Part shown: one piece after another, positions 60,107 to 64,000 of the stretch | Layout: each line of letters begins with the position of its first letter | Numbering within the stretch: the stretch's first letter is position 1 | Source of the DNA: Halogranum gelatinilyticum | Lineage (GTDB): Archaea; Halobacteriota; Halobacteria; Halobacteriales; Haloferacaceae | Length of the DNA: 64,000 bases | Reading direction: 5' to 3' | NCBI RefSeq assembly: GCF_900103715.1 | Contig: NZ_FNHL01000001.1 | Span: 601,295-665,294 of the forward strand | Notes under the pieces: generated by a model | Told to the model about the DNA's origin: nothing | Database searches by the model: none | What the model saw: only the letters and a program-made list of their open reading frames with translations | Position numbers and translations under genes: made by a program

Positions 60107-61372
60107 ATGACCGACCGACGCGACGAGGCCGTCAGCGTGCTCCGAGAGAACCGCCACGACGGTTACACCATCCCTTCGGCGACGCTCTACCCCTACCAGT
60201 GGAACTGGGACTCGGCGTTCATCGCTGTCGGCCTCGCTGGCGTCGACCCCGAGGCCGCAAAGCGCGAACTCCGGACGCTGCTGTCGGCGATGTGGGACAA
60301 CGGGATGGCTCCACAGATCGCCTTCTGGGCCGACGCCGAGGGCTACTTCCCCGGTCCCGACGAGTGGGAGGCCGGCAACGGCGACGTACAGACCAGCGGT
60401 ATCACCCAGCCGCCGGTAGTGGTGCCCGCCGCCCGCCACGTCTACGAGACCACCGGCGACGACGCGTTCCGCGACGAACTCCTGCCCCTGCTCGACCGCC
60501 ATCTCTCGTGGTGGGTCGACGAACGCTCGTTCGACGGCGACACCGTCTACGTCCGCCATCCGTGGGCGACCGGGATGGACGACTCGCCGGCGTGGCTCTC
60601 GGTGCTCGACTCCTTCGACCCCGAAGACATCACCGACGACCTGGACTACGTCCGCGAGGACCGCAAGTCCGACGAACTCTCCGACCAGCGGCCGACGGAC
60701 TGGGACTACGACCGCTACGTCGCGCTCGTCCGCCAGGGGAAGGCACTCGACTGGGACGAAGCCGCGCTCCGCGAGGCGTGTCCGTTCCTCGTCGAGGACG
60801 TCCTGACGAACAGCATCTTCGTCCGGGCGTGTGACGACCTCGCCGCGCTCTACGCCGCCGCGGGCGACGAATCGAAAGCGAACGAGTGGCGGCGACAGGC
60901 CGAACACAGCCGCGCCGGGATGCGCGAGCGGCTCTGGGACGAGGAGTTGGGGACGTTCGTCTCCTACGACCGTGTCAACGACCGGAAATTGCGAGTGAAC
61001 TCCGTGGCGGGCCTGACGAGCGTCTTCGGCGAGGTGCCGACGAACGAGCAGTTCGCGAGCCTGCGGACGAACCTGCGCGAGAACTTCCTCCGCTACGACT
61101 ACGGCTGTCCGTCCTACGTCGGTCCCGACATGGACTACGACCGCTACTGGCGCGGGCCGGTCTGGATGAACGTCAACTGGCTGCTCGTCGACGGACTGCG
61201 ACGCTACGGCGCGACGGAGACGGCCGACCGAATTGAGCAGGACAGCTTGGAACTCCTCGACCGCGAGGGATTCCGCGAATACTTCAACCCCGAGACCGGC
61301 GCGGGCCGCGGGAGCGACCGTTTCTCGTGGAGTGCCGCGCTGTATCTCGACTGGACGACTGATCACTCATGA
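60107..61372 (+). CDS. GH63/glucosylglycerate-hydrolase-like (alpha/alpha)6 glycosidase
   Basis: 421 residues. The opening YPYQWNWDSAFIAVGLAGVDPEAAKRELRTLLSAMWDNGMAPQIAFW and the end YWRGPVWMNVNWLLVDGLRRYG are typical of the MGH1/GH63-type (mannosylglycerate or glucosylglycerate hydrolase, trehalase-like) family. The catalytic acid and base would be D in NWDSA and E near FREYFNPETG. It lies inside the second cobalamin operon, with its stop overlapping the cobA start (ATGA), but has no evident link to B12. Starts at ATG 60107, 46 nt after cbiA. Confidence 0.88.
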   Translation: MTDRRDEAVSVLRENRHDGYTIPSATLYPYQWNWDSAFIAVGLAGVDPEAAKRELRTLLSAMWDNGMAPQIAFWADAEGYFPGPDEWEAGNGDVQTSGITQPPVVVPAARHVYETTGDDAFRDELLPLLDRHLSWWVDERSFDGDTVYVRHPWATGMDDSPAWLSVLDSFDPEDITDDLDYVREDRKSDELSDQRPTDWDYDRYVALVRQGKALDWDEAALREACPFLVEDVLTNSIFVRACDDLAALYAAAGDESKANEWRRQAEHSRAGMRERLWDEELGTFVSYDRVNDRKLRVNSVAGLTSVFGEVPTNEQFASLRTNLRENFLRYDYGCPSYVGPDMDYDRYWRGPVWMNVNWLLVDGLRRYGATETADRIEQDSLELLDREGFREYFNPETGAGRGSDRFSWSAALYLDWTTDHS

Positions 61373-62136
61373 GCAACAACGAACCCGAGACCACCGAGAC
61401 GACTGACGACGCACCGACCGAACCGACCGAACCGACTGAAGCGACCACGTCGACGGCGACTGCCGCCGACGACGTCCGACGCAACACTCCAGGCAAGGGC
61501 CGCAAACCGGACGCCCGCGCCATCGAAGCCGCCGCGCCCGACGAGTTCGGGCTCGTGCAGGCGTGGTGGGGCGGTGGCAAGGGTAAGACGACCGCCGCGC
61601 TCGGCATGGCCTTCCGCGCCGCGGGCCACGGCTTCCGCGTCCACGTCCTCCAGCTGATGAAGGGCGGTGCGGACAGCGTCGAGGACGTCCGCGGCGAGTA
61701 CAATGCCATCGCTGCGGTTCCAGGTATCTCCTACGAGAACCTCGGCCACTACGGCTGGGCCGGGATGCGCGACGGCAGTGACGAGGCCGACCACGCCACG
61801 CAGGCCGAGGCTGGCTTCGAGCGCGCGAAAGAACTCGTCGCCGCCGCGGGCGAGGCCGACCTCTCCGAACCACTCCCACTCGACGGCGACCCCGAAGACG
61901 GCGTCCATCTGCTCGTCGTCGACGAGCTCCTGTACGCCGTGTCGATGGGGCTGCTCGACGAGTCCGCCGTCGTGGATTTCGTCGAGTCGAAACCCGAGAA
62001 CCTCGAACTCGTCCTGACCGGGAGTCACGATCGACCGGAGTATCTCGACGACGTCGCCGACCTCATCACGCAGGTCAAGATGGAGAAGCATCCCTTCGAG
62101 ACGGGCCAGCGCGCCCGGAAGGGAACCGAGTACTGA
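61369..62136 (+). CDS. cobA: cob(I)yrinic acid a,c-diamide adenosyltransferase (CobA/BtuR type)
   Basis: 255 residues. The N-terminal 45 residues are an acidic Thr/Glu/Pro stretch (EPTEPTEPTEA), probably a disordered haloarchaeal extension. The core has the P-loop GGGKGKTTAALGMAFRAAG, Walker B-like HLLVVDELLYAVSMGLL and VLTGSHDRPEYLDDVADLITQVKMEKHPF, the BtuR/CobO signature. It adds the adenosyl group to the corrinoid cobalt. It overlaps the GH63-like gene by 4 bp. Confidence 0.93.
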   Translation: MSNNEPETTETTDDAPTEPTEPTEATTSTATAADDVRRNTPGKGRKPDARAIEAAAPDEFGLVQAWWGGGKGKTTAALGMAFRAAGHGFRVHVLQLMKGGADSVEDVRGEYNAIAAVPGISYENLGHYGWAGMRDGSDEADHATQAEAGFERAKELVAAAGEADLSEPLPLDGDPEDGVHLLVVDELLYAVSMGLLDESAVVDFVESKPENLELVLTGSHDRPEYLDDVADLITQVKMEKHPFETGQRARKGTEY

Positions 62137-62139
62137 GCG

Positions 62140-63765
62140 ATGCCCCGGACGCTCCTCGTCGCCGGCACCGCCAGCCACGTCGGCAAGAGCACCGTCGCCG
62201 CCGGTCTCTGTCGCTATCTCGCCGACCGGGGTGTCTCGGTCGCGCCGTTCAAAGCCCAGAACATGAGCAACAACGCCCGAGCGGTGCCGCGGCCCGCCGC
62301 CCTCCACGAGGCCGATGGCGACGACGCGCCCGCCTTCGGCGAAGTCGGCGTCTCGCAGTACACCCAGGCGCGCGCCGCCCGCGTCCGACCGACCACGGAC
62401 CACAACCCCGTCCTGCTCAAACCCCGCGGCGACGGCGAGTCACAGCTCGTCGTCGACGGCGTCGCAGTCGGCCACTTCGCCGCGGGCAACTACTACGACG
62501 ACCACTGGCACGACGCCCGCGACGCGGCGGTCGCGGCCCACGGCCGGCTGGCCCGAGACCACGACGTCGTCGTCGCCGAAGGTGCCGGCTCTATCGCCGA
62601 GATCAACCTCCACGACCGGGACCTCGCGAACGTCGAGACAGCGCGGTTCGCCGGCCAAGGGTCGGCGGACCGCGACGGAGCGGCGGAGCCGCGGAGTGGT
62701 GCCGACATCCTCCTCGTCGCCGACATCGAACGCGGCGGCGTCTTCGCCAGCCTCGTCGGCACGCTCGAACTCCTGCCCGACGACCTCCGCGGGCAGGTCG
62801 TCGGCGTCGTGATCACCAAGTTCCGCGGCGACGTCTCACTGCTTCAGTCCGGTCTCGACGCCTTCGAGGAACGCACCGGCGTGCCCATCCTCGGCGTGAT
62901 TCCCTACGACGACCCCGGTCTGCCCGCCGAGGACAGCGTGTCGCTGCCCCCGGTCGGCGAGCGGTCCGTCGTCGGAGACGACGATGGCGTCTCGGACGAC
63001 GAGAGCGTGACCGTGGCCGTCCCGCGCTTACCGCGCATCTCGAACTTCACGGACCTCGACCCGCTCGCGGCCGAACCGGGCGTCCGGGTCGCCTACGTCC
63101 CGCTCGACGACGACCTCACCAACGCCGACGCGGTGGTCCTCCCCGGGACGAAGAACACCGTCGACGACCTGCTGGCCTGTCGCGAGGCTGGTCTCCACGA
63201 GGCAGTCCGCGACTTCGACGGGCCGGTCGTCGGTCTCTGCGGCGGCTACCAACTGCTTGGCGAGCGGATCACGAACGCCGCCGTCGAGAGCGTCGGCAGT
63301 GACGGTGCCGTCGCGGGCTTCGGTCTGCTCCCGGTCGAGACGGCCTTCTCTCCGGACAAGCGCGTCTCGGAGGCGACGTGGCGACTCGATGGGACCGGAC
63401 CGCTGGCTGGTGCCGCGGGCGACGTCTCGGGCTACGAAATTCACGCTGGCGAGACGCGGCCGACGGGAGCCGTCGAAACGCCGTTCGCCCGCGGCGAGGG
63501 CGAGGACGGGTCGGCCGCACTCGGCGCGGCCGCTGGCGACGTGCTCGGCACGTATCTCCACGGGCTGTTCGAGAACCGCGTCGCCCGTGACGCCTTCGTC
63601 GACGCGACATTCGCGGCAGCGGGTCGTGCGCGGCCCACGGTCGACGGCGACCGGGCAGCCTCACCCTACGACCGTGCGGCGGGGCTCGTCGCCGACAACG
63701 TCGACCTCCGCCCGCTCGGCCTTGACGTCGAGTCGGGACACACAGGTGCTGTGGAAACCGATTGA
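62140..63765 (+). CDS. cbiP: cobyric acid synthase CbiP
   Basis: 541 residues. Opens with the P-loop [10 protein letters not shown], then the family motif [30 protein letters not shown] and, in the C-terminal GATase domain, the nucleophile Cys in [13 protein letters not shown] and a final H of YLHGLFEN. It makes four amidations to give adenosylcobyric acid, following CbiA. It starts 3 bp after cobA and ends the operon. Some internal stretches (about 165-185 and 275-290) are haloarchaeal acidic inserts. Confidence 0.93.
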   Translation: MPRTLLVAGTASHVGKSTVAAGLCRYLADRGVSVAPFKAQNMSNNARAVPRPAALHEADGDDAPAFGEVGVSQYTQARAARVRPTTDHNPVLLKPRGDGESQLVVDGVAVGHFAAGNYYDDHWHDARDAAVAAHGRLARDHDVVVAEGAGSIAEINLHDRDLANVETARFAGQGSADRDGAAEPRSGADILLVADIERGGVFASLVGTLELLPDDLRGQVVGVVITKFRGDVSLLQSGLDAFEERTGVPILGVIPYDDPGLPAEDSVSLPPVGERSVVGDDDGVSDDESVTVAVPRLPRISNFTDLDPLAAEPGVRVAYVPLDDDLTNADAVVLPGTKNTVDDLLACREAGLHEAVRDFDGPVVGLCGGYQLLGERITNAAVESVGSDGAVAGFGLLPVETAFSPDKRVSEATWRLDGTGPLAGAAGDVSGYEIHAGETRPTGAVETPFARGEGEDGSAALGAAAGDVLGTYLHGLFENRVARDAFVDATFAAAGRARPTVDGDRAASPYDRAAGLVADNVDLRPLGLDVESGHTGAVETD

Positions 63766-63918
63766 GTCTGATAGAGCAAGCGTGCTGAACTGAGAGAATG
63801 AACGCAGCGCGGTCGCTCTCTTCGGTGGCGGCTCCGTCGCGACGTGAAAATGAATCCGAGATGTCTATTCGGTAGGTGGACAGCCATCGGTCAGTGGGGC
63901 CGTCCGTTCGTCGCTCGC

Positions 63919-64000
63919 TCAGGCACCCATGTTCGCCACTTTCTCGGCGAACTCGGCGTGGAGGTCGGCGTGGTGATGGACGATCTTCCACCTGCCGCCT
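63919..64000 (-). CDS. partial SnoaL/NTF2-like protein (5' end beyond the window)
   Basis: The minus-strand frame ending at TGA 63919 encodes a C-terminal fragment, ...GRWKIVHHHADLHAEFAEKVANMGA. The WKIVHHH strand is typical of SnoaL-like/DUF4440 polyketide-cyclase-fold proteins, whose last strand reads (W)KIVHxH. Only 27 codons are inside the window, so the assignment is tentative. Confidence 0.6.
   Translation of the reverse strand, partial: GGRWKIVHHHADLHAEFAEKVANMGA

Overview
The window comes from a halophilic archaeon (class Halobacteria), probably a Haloferax-like member of the Haloferacales. The signs are high GC with strongly GC-ending codons, acidic proteins, Tat-type lipoproteins with an RR motif and lipobox, TATA boxes about 25-35 nt before start codons (leaderless transcripts), and lineage markers: ribosomal protein L15e, aIF-2 beta fused to a TRAM domain, FtsZ2 with CdrS/CdrL-like regulators, UbaA, a bacterio-opsin-activator-type regulator and a HalX response regulator. 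The genus is inferred, not proven. I see no transposase, integrase, CRISPR array or phage gene. This looks like chromosomal core with some accessory metabolism.

Layout. 0.2-9.5 kb: a duplicated PhoU/TrkA_C protein, a thiamine pair (ThiD-ThiN fusion plus an AIR-synthase-like kinase), a DsbA-like thiol oxidoreductase tail-to-tail with a 39-residue zinc microprotein, an HxlR regulator divergent from a DUF6069-like membrane protein, a hotdog thioesterase, an MBL hydrolase, the E1-like UbaA, a rhodanese and a DoxX-like protein. 9.6-10.4 kb: L15e. 10.4-22.5 kb: a maltodextrin system of GH13 amylase, ABC permeases, Tat lipoprotein binding protein, ABC ATPase, GH15 glucoamylase and a TrmB-type regulator. 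Neither glucosidase has a signal peptide, so sugars are probably imported and then cut in the cytoplasm. A chemotaxis transducer follows.

25-29 kb: an overlapping set of a Gfo/Idh/MocA-AKR fusion, a CDP-alcohol phosphatidyltransferase and a YdjM-like membrane hydrolase. This is the best candidate for an undescribed pathway, possibly polar lipid head groups. 29-33 kb: Rio2 kinase, a GNAT acetyltransferase, endonuclease IV, a redoxin and a lipoate ligase. 33.3-36.2 kb: a ZnuA-ZnuC-ZnuB zinc importer. 36.3-44.2 kb: signal transduction genes (PAS/GAF/HTH-10 regulator, PAS-GAF histidine kinase, HalX response regulator, RecA-like ATPase) and a methyltransferase that appears frameshifted.

44.2-47.7 kb: NcsA (tRNA thiolation), FtsZ2, CdrS and CdrL-like genes with a GTAAGAC palindrome at the cdrS promoter, then tRNA-Tyr. 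UbaA, the rhodanese and NcsA link the two ends of the window through sulfur transfer. 47.7-52.8 kb: flavin reductase, aldo/keto reductase, aIF-2 beta, a dipeptidase and a PQQ-propeller lipoprotein. 52.9-63.8 kb: two tightly overlapping cobalamin operons: HAD hydrolase-cbiB-cobS-cobY-cobT-cobD-cbiZ and cbiA-GH63-like-cobA-cbiP. They cover corrinoid adenosylation, amidation, aminopropanol attachment, nucleotide-loop assembly and cobinamide salvage, but contain none of the corrin-ring methyltransferases. Their promoters share an AAGTnnACTT element, and cbiA is preceded by a seven-codon leader ORF. The window ends in a partial SnoaL-like gene.
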